Origin: Acetobacter sp. CAG:977
GTDB taxonomy: Bacteria; Pseudomonadota; Alphaproteobacteria; CAAGCB01; CAG-977
Length of the DNA stretch: 35,113 nucleotides
Direction: 5' to 3'
Assembly: GCA_000434295.1 (NCBI GenBank)
Contig: HF994926.1
Coordinates: 35,777 to 70,889, forward strand
In this document: one piece after another, positions 7,645 through 15,902 of the stretch
How the letters are laid out: the number at the start of each line of letters is the position of its first letter
Numbering within the stretch: position 1 is the first letter of the stretch
Position numbers and translations under genes: made by a program
Notes under the pieces: model-generated
Databases searched by the model: none
What the model was told of the DNA's origin: nothing
What the model saw: only the letters and a program-made list of their open reading frames with translations

Positions 7645-7702
7645 AAAACGACCCTCTTTAACAAAACAAAGTACGGCTGTTTTTTTATAAACGAAAAAAA
7701 AG

Positions 7703-7729
7703 TTAAAAGAAACGCCTTTTTCACGTTTC
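7703..7729 (-). terminator. Weak candidate terminator at the end of dciA
   Basis: On the minus strand GAAACG pairs with CGTTTC around a nine-base loop and is followed by TTTT and a T-rich stretch. The stem is only 6 bp and overlaps the dciA stop codon. Confidence 0.35.
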
Positions 7730-8224
7730 CTCAATCAGGCAACCCAGTTCTTCGGCGGCGGCGCGAAGGTTTTCGTTTTGAATTTCGGAAACGTCTCGGC
7801 GGACTTTTTGCCTTTTTTCTTCGGGAACGGGCGGGCGCGCCGCAACGCGGGAAAATCTGCAAACTGGGACGGCGCCTTGAGTAACGCGGATTTCCGCAAC
7901 GGCGCGATAACCGAAATATCCGTTCAAGCGTTCCAGAATTTCGCTTTGTCTGGCGATCAGTTCGACGGCATAAGCGCCCGATACGGCTTTGACGTGCAGG
8001 ACGGCGCCGTCTTTTTGCCCTTTGGGAAAAGCCAGCTTGACGGGATACACGCCTTTTGCCAGCAATCCGCCCGTAATGTCATCCCAGTGCGTCAGTATGT
8101 CCGCATGTAAAAATCCGTTTTTTCCCAAAACGGGAGCCACCAGCCGCCGGACATCCGCGCCGAACGACACCAATCCGTTATGGCGTCGTTCTTCGGTAAT
8201 CGTCGGGCAAGCTTTTTTTGCCAT
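7721..8224 (-). CDS. dciA: DciA-like (DUF721) helicase-operator protein
   Basis: DciA is the ancestral bacterial factor that loads or operates the replicative helicase DnaB where DnaC/DnaI are absent. The 167-residue product has a central DUF721 domain: VLGKNGFLHADILTHWDDITGG, then KLAFPKGQKDGAVLHVKAVSGAYAVEL and a YFGYRAVAEIRV strand. The C-terminal 40 residues are charged and helical. Its ATG overlaps the tgt stop by one base (TAATG), so the two are translationally coupled. Family assignment is fairly secure, and function is inferred from the family. Confidence 0.8.
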   Translation of the reverse strand: MAKKACPTITEERRHNGLVSFGADVRRLVAPVLGKNGFLHADILTHWDDITGGLLAKGVYPVKLAFPKGQKDGAVLHVKAVSGAYAVELIARQSEILERLNGYFGYRAVAEIRVTQGAVPVCRFSRVAARPPVPEEKRQKVRRDVSEIQNENLRAAAEELGCLIEET

Positions 8225-9315
8225 TACGAAAAGTCGCCTTTGGCAAATTCTTCCAGTCGGTCTTCGCGGATTGCCTGACGGATATCGCGCATCAAATCCT
8301 GATAATAAGTCAGGTTATGCCACGTCAACAACATGGCGCCCAGAATTTCCTGCGCTCTGAACAAATGGTGGATATAAGCGCGGGTATAATGGCGGCAGGC
8401 GGGACAACGGCACATCGGATCGATGGGGCGGTCGTCTTCTTTGTGGCAGGCGTTCCGCATATTCAAAGTGCCTTGGCGCGTAAATGCCTGAGCCGTTCTG
8501 CCCGAACGCGTCGGCATGACGCAATCGAACATATCTATGCCGCGCAGCACGGAACCGACGATATCGGACGGTCTGCCGACTCCCATTAAGTATCTGGGTT
8601 TGTCGGCGGGCAGGCATTCGGGGGTATAGTCCAGAACTTCGAACATTTTTTCCTGACCTTCGCCGACGGCCAAACCGCCGACGGCGTACCCGTCAAACCC
8701 GATATCGCTCAGCGCTTGAGCGGATTCGCGGCGCAAATCTTCGTGAACGCCGCCTTGAACGATGCCGAAGATGCCGTAACCGTCACGGTCGATGAAAGCG
8801 TCTTTTGAACGTTTTGCCCAACGCATGGAGCGCCGTGTCGAATCGGCAACATATTTGCGTTCGGCGGGATAGGGGGGGCATTCGTCAAAGCACATTGTAA
8901 TATTGCTGTCGAGTTTGTGTTGAATGCCGATGGAAATTTCGGGCGACAACCGATGCAGACTGCCGTCGATATGAGAACGGAAATCGACGCCTTCTTCGGT
9001 AATTTTGCGTAATTTTGACAAAGACATGACTTGGAAGCCTCCCGAATCGGTCAAGATAGGTTTGTGCCAATTCATGAACTTATGCAATCCGCCCAAGCGT
9101 TCGACCAAATCCGCTCCGGGTCTTAACATCAGATGATACGTATTTCCCAACAGGATTTGAGCCCCTGTTTCGGCGACGGATTCGGGCATCATGGCTTTGA
9201 CGGTTCCGACGGTTCCGACGGGCATGAACGCGGGCGTTTCAACGACTCCGTGAGCCGTGTACAATCTGCCCAAACGGGCTTTTCCCGATGTTTTTTCGAC
9301 TTCAAATTTGAGCAT
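8224..9315 (-). CDS. tgt: tRNA-guanine transglycosylase
   Basis: Tgt swaps guanine-34 of tRNAs for Asp, Asn, His and Tyr for preQ1 on the way to queuosine. The 363-residue TIM-barrel protein has the expected motifs: GTVGTVKAM, GNTYHL, DSGGFQVMSL with the general acid/base Asp, GIVQGG, GGLAVGE, FDCVMPTRSGR with the nucleophilic Asp, and a C-terminal zinc site CRCPACRHYTRAYIHH. All catalytic and zinc residues appear intact. No other queuosine gene is visible. A candidate promoter lies upstream and dciA follows with a one-base overlap. Confidence 0.96.
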   Translation of the reverse strand: MLKFEVEKTSGKARLGRLYTAHGVVETPAFMPVGTVGTVKAMMPESVAETGAQILLGNTYHLMLRPGADLVERLGGLHKFMNWHKPILTDSGGFQVMSLSKLRKITEEGVDFRSHIDGSLHRLSPEISIGIQHKLDSNITMCFDECPPYPAERKYVADSTRRSMRWAKRSKDAFIDRDGYGIFGIVQGGVHEDLRRESAQALSDIGFDGYAVGGLAVGEGQEKMFEVLDYTPECLPADKPRYLMGVGRPSDIVGSVLRGIDMFDCVMPTRSGRTAQAFTRQGTLNMRNACHKEDDRPIDPMCRCPACRHYTRAYIHHLFRAQEILGAMLLTWHNLTYYQDLMRDIRQAIREDRLEEFAKGDFS

Positions 9316-9345
9316 AACGGCACTCTCCCAAGTTTTGCTTAAGGG

Positions 9346-9375
9346 ACGCTAAACGTTTCGGAACCGTAAAGTCAA
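9346..9375 (-). promoter_or_regulatory. Candidate promoter for tgt-dciA
   Basis: On the minus strand TTGACT and TAGCGT lie 18 bp apart, about 30 nt before the tgt start. The -35 box is good and the -10 box weak. Confidence 0.35.
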
Positions 9376-9381
9376 GAGTTT

Positions 9382-10356
9382 TCAACCTTTTCCCGCAGAT
9401 TTGCCCAGCCGCTTTAATAAAGCGAAAGACAACGTTTTTTCATCGCTTTTTTGAGCGCTGACAAACCTGCAATATTTTGACAAGTCGGCAAATCCGTTTT
9501 CCAAAACGAATTCGGGTTTGTTCGTTTCATTCATCTGGGACAAATGGGCGTCAATGCCGATTTTGTAATTCGGGTTTGCGGCAAATCTGGCGTAGCAGCG
9601 GCGAGTGGCTTCGGTCACTTCGGCGCCTTGTTTTTGCCAGGCAAAGCTTGCGCCGACCGCAGCGGCGGAACCGCCGTCGCAACGGATATTGTCGCCGACC
9701 ATAACCGTTTTGTCGGCGGAAATTCCGAAGTCTTTAAGAATGTTCGCCATGTTTTCGGCATTGGGTTTTGAAGAATGCGCCGGCAGGCGAAAGATTTTGC
9801 CTTGCATGGCTTTTTTAAACTCGGACAGTTCCGATTTAACGGCGAACGGCGTTATTTTCATTCCTTCTTTGTCGGGCTGAACGTACAAAGCGTCAATCAT
9901 GTCGGGGTTGATTCCCAACTTTGCCAGTCTGGGCAGACATCCCGATTCGCGCGCATCGGTGTACAAGACGAATTTTGCGCCGGCGGCTTTGATTTTTTGG
10001 ATGACGGGCAGGACGCCCTTGAACAGGACGGCTTCATCGCGTTTTTTTTGCCAGTTATGAATGATTTTTTCGTGTTCTTTTTCAAAGAAGGCTTTTTCTT
10101 CGGGCGTGTTTCCCTGCAAAGCGGGCGTTTGAGCAATGTCGGCGCGAATGTTAATGCCCAATAAAGGCCCCGAAGATCCGCGATTGTTTTCGGGAACGGC
10201 GGCAAGCAGAGTTTCTTCCATGGTTTTCCGGTCGGTTTTGTGCAAAGCTGCCAAATCATCGACGGCTTTGTCCAAAGCTTCGCCCCACAAATTAAATGTG
10301 TCCGAAATTGTATTGTCGATGTCGCAAACGACCAAAGAAACGTCTTTTTTAGGCAT
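9382..10356 (-). CDS. HAD-superfamily hydrolase
   Basis: This is a predicted phosphatase-like enzyme of the haloacid dehalogenase superfamily, cytoplasmic, substrate unknown. All four HAD motifs are visible in the 324-residue product: DIDNT (12-16) with the nucleophile Asp12, a YTDAR motif II with the conserved Thr, SSKPN for the motif III lysine, and MVGDNIRCDGG for motif IV. The long insert between motifs I and II (about 20-125) would be a helical cap. The last 80 residues have no clear match. The gene stands alone and is divergent from HExRH gene 2, with which it shares a 148 nt intergenic region. Confidence 0.8.
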   Translation of the reverse strand: MPKKDVSLVVCDIDNTISDTFNLWGEALDKAVDDLAALHKTDRKTMEETLLAAVPENNRGSSGPLLGINIRADIAQTPALQGNTPEEKAFFEKEHEKIIHNWQKKRDEAVLFKGVLPVIQKIKAAGAKFVLYTDARESGCLPRLAKLGINPDMIDALYVQPDKEGMKITPFAVKSELSEFKKAMQGKIFRLPAHSSKPNAENMANILKDFGISADKTVMVGDNIRCDGGSAAAVGASFAWQKQGAEVTEATRRCYARFAANPNYKIGIDAHLSQMNETNKPEFVLENGFADLSKYCRFVSAQKSDEKTLSFALLKRLGKSAGKG

Positions 10357-10388
10357 TTTCTGTCCTTTCCCGCAAAATACCGTTTAAG

Positions 10389-10397
10389 AGTATAACA
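10389..10397 (-). promoter_or_regulatory. Candidate extended -10 promoter of the HAD gene
   Basis: On the minus strand TGTTATACT forms an extended -10 (TG, one base, TATACT) about 35 nt before the start. No good -35 box is seen at 16-18 bp. Confidence 0.35.
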
Positions 10398-10439
10398 AAA
10401 GGGTCTGAGGAAATCATTATTTTTTATAGACAAAAATGC

Positions 10440-10468
10440 TGGACAAATATCTGGAAAACATCTACTAT
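10440..10468 (+). promoter_or_regulatory. Sigma-70 promoter for HExRH gene 2
   Basis: TGGACA and TACTAT are separated by 17 bp and end about 36 nt before the chosen start codon. Confidence 0.6.
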
Positions 10469-10504
10469 GATAACAAATAACGGATTTTTTAACGGGTGAA
10501 CACA

Positions 10505-11584
10505 ATGGCAAATGAATTAAAAGAAGCCTTTGCAAAGCCGGAAATGCCGGCAGCACAAGCGGTAAAGCCGTCTTATAAGTATTTGGTTTATAAAGATAAT
10601 GCGGAGCTGGAGCTGTTGGAAAGCGTTTTAGCGGAAATGCGCAAAACGAATCTTGGGAAACAGCTGATTTCCGATGCGGAAGAATACGGAACGACGATTG
10701 AAATCACGTCGGGCATGCGGGCATACGGGTCATTTGACGAATTTACAAAGCGGATTCGCCTGAACGCAAACGGAGACAAAGATTCTTTGGTCGGCACGCT
10801 GACTCATGAAATGCGCCATTCCCAACAGTTTCAGAAAGGTCTGCGTTTTCATGCTTTGTATGATACCCCGACCTCTTATATTCAAAACCAGACGGTCATA
10901 GAAGCCGATGCGTCCGTCGCGGCGACGGATCTTTGCTATGATTTGGCGACTCAGGGCAATTCCGCGCCTTTGGAAGCATTGCGCAAAAAAGATGCCCATA
11001 TCGTCAATCCGTTCCAAAACGAAGCCATTAAAGGAAATTTGGCAAACGGAGGAGCTCATAAAGCGGCGTTTTATGCGTGGTTTACGGATTATTTCATTCG
11101 CGATGCCTATGAAATAAATTATTGCAAAATGTATACCCAACTTTATCAGAAATCTTCACGCGAAGAATCGGATCAGAAAATGACGCGTACGGTTCCCGTC
11201 AGAGAAACCATCGATCTGGTTTGCCAATATAACGGCAAGCCGTATCTGGGCAAGGAAGCCGATGACTTTTTTGCTTCCGAAGACATGCATACGGTTTCGT
11301 ACGAACGCTTTAACATGATTTACGGGCGGATTTGGATGGATCCCGATGTGGATTATAAAGAAGGTCCCGACGCGGCCATGATGAAAAAATTCGGATTAAA
11401 GCAACGCCCGCACTTCAGCTATATGCCGTCAAAGAAGGCGCCCGAATTGCTGGGCCCCGTTCCTACGATCGAATCGCGTCAGGCTCAGGCGGCTCGGAAA
11501 ATTGCCGAAGCCAAAACGGCAAAAGCGGCGCCGCAAACGGCTCAGGTCGTTAATAAAATTTTGGAAAATAAAGTTCGCTCTTAA
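10505..11584 (+). CDS. Putative HExRH metallopeptidase (DUF6782-like), paralogue 2
   Basis: This 359-residue protein is a diverged paralogue of the product at 3146-4168. The shared landmarks are HEMRH (101-105), a following Q three residues on in both, EADA (133-136), 32 residues after the first His, and an AFYAW segment with aromatic residues downstream. Near position 80 it has SFDEFTKRIRLN, matching the GFYQPDKGAIILN of the other copy: a beta strand that lies before the HExxH helix in metallopeptidases. No signal or membrane span is seen. The last 50 or so residues are Ala/Lys-rich. An in-frame GTG nine bases upstream is possible, but GGGTGA is better spaced as ribosome site for the ATG chosen. 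Function and substrate are unknown. It is monocistronic, with its own promoter and terminator. Confidence 0.65.
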   Translation: MANELKEAFAKPEMPAAQAVKPSYKYLVYKDNAELELLESVLAEMRKTNLGKQLISDAEEYGTTIEITSGMRAYGSFDEFTKRIRLNANGDKDSLVGTLTHEMRHSQQFQKGLRFHALYDTPTSYIQNQTVIEADASVAATDLCYDLATQGNSAPLEALRKKDAHIVNPFQNEAIKGNLANGGAHKAAFYAWFTDYFIRDAYEINYCKMYTQLYQKSSREESDQKMTRTVPVRETIDLVCQYNGKPYLGKEADDFFASEDMHTVSYERFNMIYGRIWMDPDVDYKEGPDAAMMKKFGLKQRPHFSYMPSKKAPELLGPVPTIESRQAQAARKIAEAKTAKAAPQTAQVVNKILENKVRS

Positions 11585-11595
11585 TAAAGGGCAAA

Positions 11596-11633
11596 GAAAA
11601 AACCCTTCGTTGCGGAACAACGAAGGGTTTTTT
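11596..11633. terminator. Bidirectional intrinsic terminator between convergent genes
   Basis: A perfect 12-bp stem AACCCTTCGTTG/CAACGAAGGGTT around a CGGAA loop is flanked by A6 on the left and T5 on the right. It can end transcription of HExRH gene 2 on the plus strand and of the CoA-transferase on the minus strand. Confidence 0.9.
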
Positions 11634-11638
11634 ATGTT

Positions 11639-12841
11639 TTAAATAACTCCTATCGATTTCAGCCGATCGATTTCGGCTTTGTCCATGCCCAGCCATTGCG
11701 TCAGAATTTCGACGTTGTTTTCTCCGATTTCGGGAGCATGCGGGCGGCATTTCATTTCGGGGATATTGGTCATTTTAATGGGATTTCCCGTAACCTGGAT
11801 GTCGGGCAACGACGGGTCGTCCATGTCAACCAGCATGTTTCTTGCCAGAATTTGAGGATCTTCTGCAACATAAGACAAATCGTTAATCGGCGATACGGGG
11901 ACGCCGGCTTTTTCGATTTGGGCGATCCATTCGTCGGCTGTTTTTGTCAGGAATATTTTTTGCAGTCTGCGTTCCAGCTCAGGTTGGTTTTCATGGCGTG
12001 CGGCATTTGAAACGAACAGGGGGTCATCAACCAATTCGGGGCACCCGATGCAGTTGCAGAGCTTTCTGAACAGGGAATCGTTTGCTACGGCAATGACGAA
12101 GTATCTGTCGGAAGCTTTGAAAGATTGGAACGGAGCGACGGTCGGATGTTTGCATCCCTGAGGTTTCGGGGCGGCGCGTGTTGCCTGATAACGAGCCATG
12201 GCGTTTTCCATGATGGCGACTTGGCAATCAAGCATGGAGACGTCGATTTTTTGCCCCAGTCCCGTTTTTTCGCGTTGATACAAGGCGGTTGTTACGCCGG
12301 TTGCCGTAAAGACGCCGGCAAGGATATCACCGATTGAAACGCCGACGATGGTGGGGTCTGCGTCGGGCTGTCCGGTCAGGCTCATCAAGCCGCCGCGAGC
12401 CTGCACCAAAATATCGTAAGCCGGTTTTGCGGCGTCGGGACCCGTGTGTCCGAATCCGGAGGTTGCGGCATAGATCAGGCGAGGATTGGCTTCTTTAAGG
12501 GTTTCGTAACCCAGTCCGAATTTTTCCATGGTGCCGGGACGAAAGTTTTCCAACAAGACATCGGCTTTTTTGACCATTCCGATGAGGATTTCTTTTGCCT
12601 CGGGCGCTTTTAAGTTTAAAGAGACACTTTTTTTACCGCAGTTTATGGCTGTAAAGTATAAGCTTTTTCCGTTTTTATAGGGGCCGAAAGACCGTGAATC
12701 GTCGCCTGTTTTCGGGTTTTCGATTTTGATAACTTCTGCGCCCAAATCTTGCAAGACCATGGCACAATAAGGCCCGGCCAGCACGCGGGTCATATCGATG
12801 ATTTTAATGCCTTCCAAGGGTTTTGTTTTATTGTCTGTCAT
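11639..12841 (-). CDS. CaiB/BaiF family (class III) CoA-transferase
   Basis: The enzyme moves CoA between carboxylic acids through aspartyl-CoA intermediates. The 400-residue product opens with PLEGIKIIDMTRVLAGPYC and has DLGAEVIKIE, the NCGKKSVSLNL segment, ENFRPG, and VSIGDILAGVF, where Asp172 matches the nucleophilic Asp169 of formyl-CoA transferase. The acyl substrate cannot be read from the sequence. The gene is translationally coupled to folC with a 14-nt overlap and so lies in the accD-folC transcript, which is not a usual place for it. The terminator at its end shows it is the last gene of that operon. Confidence 0.92.
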   Translation of the reverse strand: MTDNKTKPLEGIKIIDMTRVLAGPYCAMVLQDLGAEVIKIENPKTGDDSRSFGPYKNGKSLYFTAINCGKKSVSLNLKAPEAKEILIGMVKKADVLLENFRPGTMEKFGLGYETLKEANPRLIYAATSGFGHTGPDAAKPAYDILVQARGGLMSLTGQPDADPTIVGVSIGDILAGVFTATGVTTALYQREKTGLGQKIDVSMLDCQVAIMENAMARYQATRAAPKPQGCKHPTVAPFQSFKASDRYFVIAVANDSLFRKLCNCIGCPELVDDPLFVSNAARHENQPELERRLQKIFLTKTADEWIAQIEKAGVPVSPINDLSYVAEDPQILARNMLVDMDDPSLPDIQVTGNPIKMTNIPEMKCRPHAPEIGENNVEILTQWLGMDKAEIDRLKSIGVI

Positions 12842-14129
12842 TTTTTACACCTTTGTTCGAGCTGAAAAAATCGCCCAGCAGATACAACGAACCGCAGATT
12901 AAGATTCTGCCCGGCGCGTACCGTCCGGCGGTTAAATCTGCCAAAGCGTGAGAGATATTATCTTCAATTTTGATGTTACGGAAACCTGAACTTTCGGCTA
13001 TCTTTGCCAAATCGGCGGGAGACCTCCCGGGATGCAAGGCGTTCAACACGGGCACGGTATGGATGGAATCGGCAAACGGAGCCAGCTGTTTTAAGAAATT
13101 TTCCGAATCTTTGGTTGTAAGCATGCCGCAAACGATATGGAGCGGTTTATCGTTCCATTCGGGCAGGAAATCTGCCAAAGCTTTTGCCGCGCCGGGATTA
13201 TGTCCGCCGTCTGCCCACAATTCCCATCCTTCGGGCAGAGGAAAGTCTTTTAACGGTTGCATTCTTCCCGGCCAAACGACGTCAATCAGTCCTGCGGCGA
13301 TTTGGCTGTCGGTAACGTTGGCCAGCCATTTAGAGTTCAATTCTTTGACGGCGGCGATCGCCAAAGCGGCATTTGCGTACTGGTGTACGCCCTTTAATGC
13401 GGGATGCGGGAAAAGCGTATCGTTAAAATAAAAGCCTTCTTTGGAAATGAAGATTTTCCAATCTTTTCCTTCGGATTTTAAAGTGACGCCGCGGTCGTTT
13501 GCATAGGTTTCGAGGACTTTTTGAGCTTCGGGAAGCTGTTTTTGTGATAAAGCGACGGCACCTTTTTTAAAGATGGCGGCCTTTTCCGCGGCGATTTGAG
13601 CCAGCGTATGTCCCAAAAAATCTTCATGATCCATGGACAATGAAGCAATCAGGGTCAGCACGGTTTTTTTAACGACGTTTGTCGCGTCCAATCGTCCGCC
13701 CATTCCCGTTTCCAACAGGACGAAATCGGCGGGATAAGCGGAAAATGCCAGAAAGGCGGCGGCTGTAGTAGCTTCGAAAAAAGTCAGAGGGGCGCCGTCA
13801 TTGGCGTCTTCAACCTGCAAAAGGCAATCCAGTAATTGTTTATCTGATATTTGTTTTCCGCCGATAACGATACGTTCGTTAAATTTCACCAAATGCGGCG
13901 AAGTATAGACATGAGCGGATTTTCCGCTTTTTTCGAGAAAGGCACGGATAAAAGCCAAAGTAGATCCTTTACCGTTTGTGCCGGCGATATGAATGACGGG
14001 GGGGAGATCGTCTTGCGGATTTCCGAGCTTTTTCAGCAATTCAAACATTCTGTCCAAGGACAGGTCGATATTTTTCGGATACAGGCGGGACAGCCGTTCC
14101 AAGACGGCGGCAACGGAATCCTTAGTCAT
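12828..14129 (-). CDS. folC: Bifunctional folylpolyglutamate/dihydrofolate synthase
   Basis: FolC adds L-glutamate to dihydropteroate and to tetrahydrofolates in the cytoplasm. The 433-residue Mur-ligase-type protein has the P-loop GTNGKGST (50-57), YTSPHLVKFNERI, the ETGMGGRLDATNVV omega segment, SMDHEDFLG, AAEKAAIFK and the C-terminal DGGHNPGAAKAL. Nothing is missing. The start lies one base after the accD stop (TAA-T-ATG). The accD-folC pair is typical of proteobacteria and couples malonyl-CoA and folate genes only by position. Confidence 0.95.
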   Translation of the reverse strand: MTKDSVAAVLERLSRLYPKNIDLSLDRMFELLKKLGNPQDDLPPVIHIAGTNGKGSTLAFIRAFLEKSGKSAHVYTSPHLVKFNERIVIGGKQISDKQLLDCLLQVEDANDGAPLTFFEATTAAAFLAFSAYPADFVLLETGMGGRLDATNVVKKTVLTLIASLSMDHEDFLGHTLAQIAAEKAAIFKKGAVALSQKQLPEAQKVLETYANDRGVTLKSEGKDWKIFISKEGFYFNDTLFPHPALKGVHQYANAALAIAAVKELNSKWLANVTDSQIAAGLIDVVWPGRMQPLKDFPLPEGWELWADGGHNPGAAKALADFLPEWNDKPLHIVCGMLTTKDSENFLKQLAPFADSIHTVPVLNALHPGRSPADLAKIAESSGFRNIKIEDNISHALADLTAGRYAPGRILICGSLYLLGDFFSSNKGVKNDRQ

Positions 14130-14130
14130 A

Positions 14131-15021
14131 TTATTTTTTCGTTTTTGAAAACGGGACGGGAGCGACGGCGGGTCTGGTATTTCGCATCATTCCGATTAAT
14201 TTAATCAGAGTTTTTCTGATTTCCCGACGGTCAACGACCATATCGACCATGCCGTGTTCAAGGAGATATTCGGATTTTTGGAACCCTTCGGGCAGGCTTG
14301 CGCGAATGGTTTGTTCAATGACGCGCGCGCCGGCGAAAGCGATGGTTGCATCGGGTTCGGCGATGGCGACGTCGCCCAGCATGGCGAAGGATGCCGTTAC
14401 GCCGCCGGTGGTCGGGTCGGTTAACACGACGAGATAAGGCAACCCTTTTTCTTTGACTTTTCTGATGGCCAGAGTTGTTCTAGCCATTTGCATCAGGGAC
14501 AGGATTCCTTCTTGCATGCGAGCGCCGCCGGAAGCGGGAATCATGATCAAAGCGGCGTCTTGCAGGATTGCCAGTTCGGCAGCGGCGACGATTCCTTCGC
14601 CGACGGCTGTTCCCATGGATCCGCCCATGAACGAGAAATCAAAAACGCCGATTACGACATTCATGCCGTCCATGGTGCCGTGTGCGACCATCAGGGCGTC
14701 GTTTCGTTTTGTTTTGCGGCGGGCATCCTTTAAGCGGTCTTCGTAATCTTTCAAGTCGCTGAATTCAAGCGGGTCTTCTTTGACTTCGGGTAATTCGATC
14801 AGGGTATATTTTCCTTCATCGAACAGCATTTCCAAGCGTTTGTCGGGCGGCAGGCGCATATGGTGTCCGCATTGGTTACAAATCCGATAATTTTGTTCCA
14901 ATTCTCTGTGATAGATCATGCTGCCGCACGCGGGGCATTTTTCCCAAAGGTTATCGGGGATTTCTTTAGCACCGACCAGCCCTTGCAATTTAGGGCGAAC
15001 GTAACTAGTCAACCAGTTCAT
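14131..15021 (-). CDS. accD: Acetyl-CoA carboxylase carboxyltransferase beta subunit
   Basis: AccD, with AccA, transfers the carboxyl group from biotin to acetyl-CoA in the first step of fatty acid synthesis. The 296-residue product has the N-terminal zinc ribbon with Cys29, Cys32, Cys48 and Cys51 (CPACG, CNQCG), then the crotonase-fold carboxyltransferase core: FMGGSMGTAVGE, ASGGARMQEG, LTDPTTGGVTASFA and FAGARVIEQT. Length and motifs are normal. It is the first gene of accD-folC-CoA-transferase and lies 78 nt after the lapA-like gene on the same strand. Confidence 0.96.
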   Translation of the reverse strand: MNWLTSYVRPKLQGLVGAKEIPDNLWEKCPACGSMIYHRELEQNYRICNQCGHHMRLPPDKRLEMLFDEGKYTLIELPEVKEDPLEFSDLKDYEDRLKDARRKTKRNDALMVAHGTMDGMNVVIGVFDFSFMGGSMGTAVGEGIVAAAELAILQDAALIMIPASGGARMQEGILSLMQMARTTLAIRKVKEKGLPYLVVLTDPTTGGVTASFAMLGDVAIAEPDATIAFAGARVIEQTIRASLPEGFQKSEYLLEHGMVDMVVDRREIRKTLIKLIGMMRNTRPAVAPVPFSKTKK

Positions 15022-15099
15022 TAAGACACCATTCCTGTTGGCGAAATTGAATTTTCTTTTATTTAGCAGAAAAGGAAGCGCAAAGCGAACAAATAATGA

Positions 15100-15408
15100 T
15101 TACGCGTTTTCTTTTTCGCCGTTGTTTTTGGAAAGCTCTTCCAAATCGGCCAATTTTTTAGAGAGTTCTTTGATTTTTTTTGCCTGTTGGAACCGTTCGT
15201 TTCTGACGGGGATCGACAGAACCCATGCATAGGCGCCGCCGAGGATGAAGAAAAGCAAAGCCATAATCAACACGGCAAAGCTGACGGGCAAGACGGCTTC
15301 ATAAGGGAACGGCCAAAGGGAAAAGGGCATTTCGCGGCTGTTGGATACGGCAAAGGAAACCGTAATCAGCAAGACCGGAATGCTCAACAAAAAATGCAAC
15401 AGTTTCAA
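15100..15408 (-). CDS. LapA/DUF1049-domain membrane protein
   Basis: This is a small inner-membrane protein with two spans (about 5-22 and 39-66) and a charged helical cytoplasmic tail (VRNERFQQAKKIKELSKKLADLEEL). The N-SREMPFSLWPF stretch between the spans is typical of LapA-domain proteins; the E. coli relative LapA cooperates with LapB in lipopolysaccharide assembly control. Here only the LapA-like part is present and no lapB is in view. The start codon is TTG with AAGGA about 9 nt upstream; no ATG gives the complete first span. It lies 26 nt after ihfB, the usual alphaproteobacterial arrangement. Confidence 0.75.
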   Translation of the reverse strand: MKLLHFLLSIPVLLITVSFAVSNSREMPFSLWPFPYEAVLPVSFAVLIMALLFFILGGAYAWVLSIPVRNERFQQAKKIKELSKKLADLEELSKNNGEKENA

Positions 15409-15434
15409 CGCAGTATGTCCTTAAGCATCAAAGG

Positions 15435-15719
15435 TTATTTATCGGTATTTAACCTGTCTTTCAGTTTTTTTCCGGCTTTAAAGAAGGGGACGTTTTTAGC
15501 TTCGACGCGGACTTTTTCGCCGGTTCTGGGGTTTCTGCCGCTGCGGGCGTTGCGACCGCGGACGGAAAAAACGCCGAACCCGCGCAATTCGACGCGGTTC
15601 CCTTCGGCCAGGGCGGCGGAAATTTCATCGAATACGGTCGATACGATTCGTTCTGCGTCGCTTTGGTACAAATGGGGGTTTAACTCTGCAATGCGGGCGA
15701 TCAGTTCTGATTTTGTCAT
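15435..15719 (-). CDS. ihfB: Integration host factor beta subunit
   Basis: IhfB is one half of the sequence-specific DNA-bending nucleoid protein IHF. The 94-residue product has the HU/IHF fold, with MTKSELIARIAE at the N terminus, VELRGFGVFSVRGR, and the DNA-intercalating arm RNPRTGEKV. The chosen ATG has GAGGGAAA upstream; the longer frame adds 24 unrelated residues. The NPRTGE arm plus the N-terminal MTKSEL supports IhfB over HU. It is followed by the LapA-like gene. Confidence 0.92.
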   Translation of the reverse strand: MTKSELIARIAELNPHLYQSDAERIVSTVFDEISAALAEGNRVELRGFGVFSVRGRNARSGRNPRTGEKVRVEAKNVPFFKAGKKLKDRLNTDK

Positions 15720-15902
15720 TGTTTCCCTCAACACCGAAAATTCAAGGAATATTGTTAAATCATGCCAGACAATGGCTTTCAGGTCAATCACGGTTGATAA
15801 AAAATCGCCGTCGGCTAACTTTTTTACTGATTTTTGAATAAAAAAAATATATCTTTAAATAAAAGGTACTTAGGCTGTTTTTTTAAAGGCGGAGGCTGCA
15901 AA

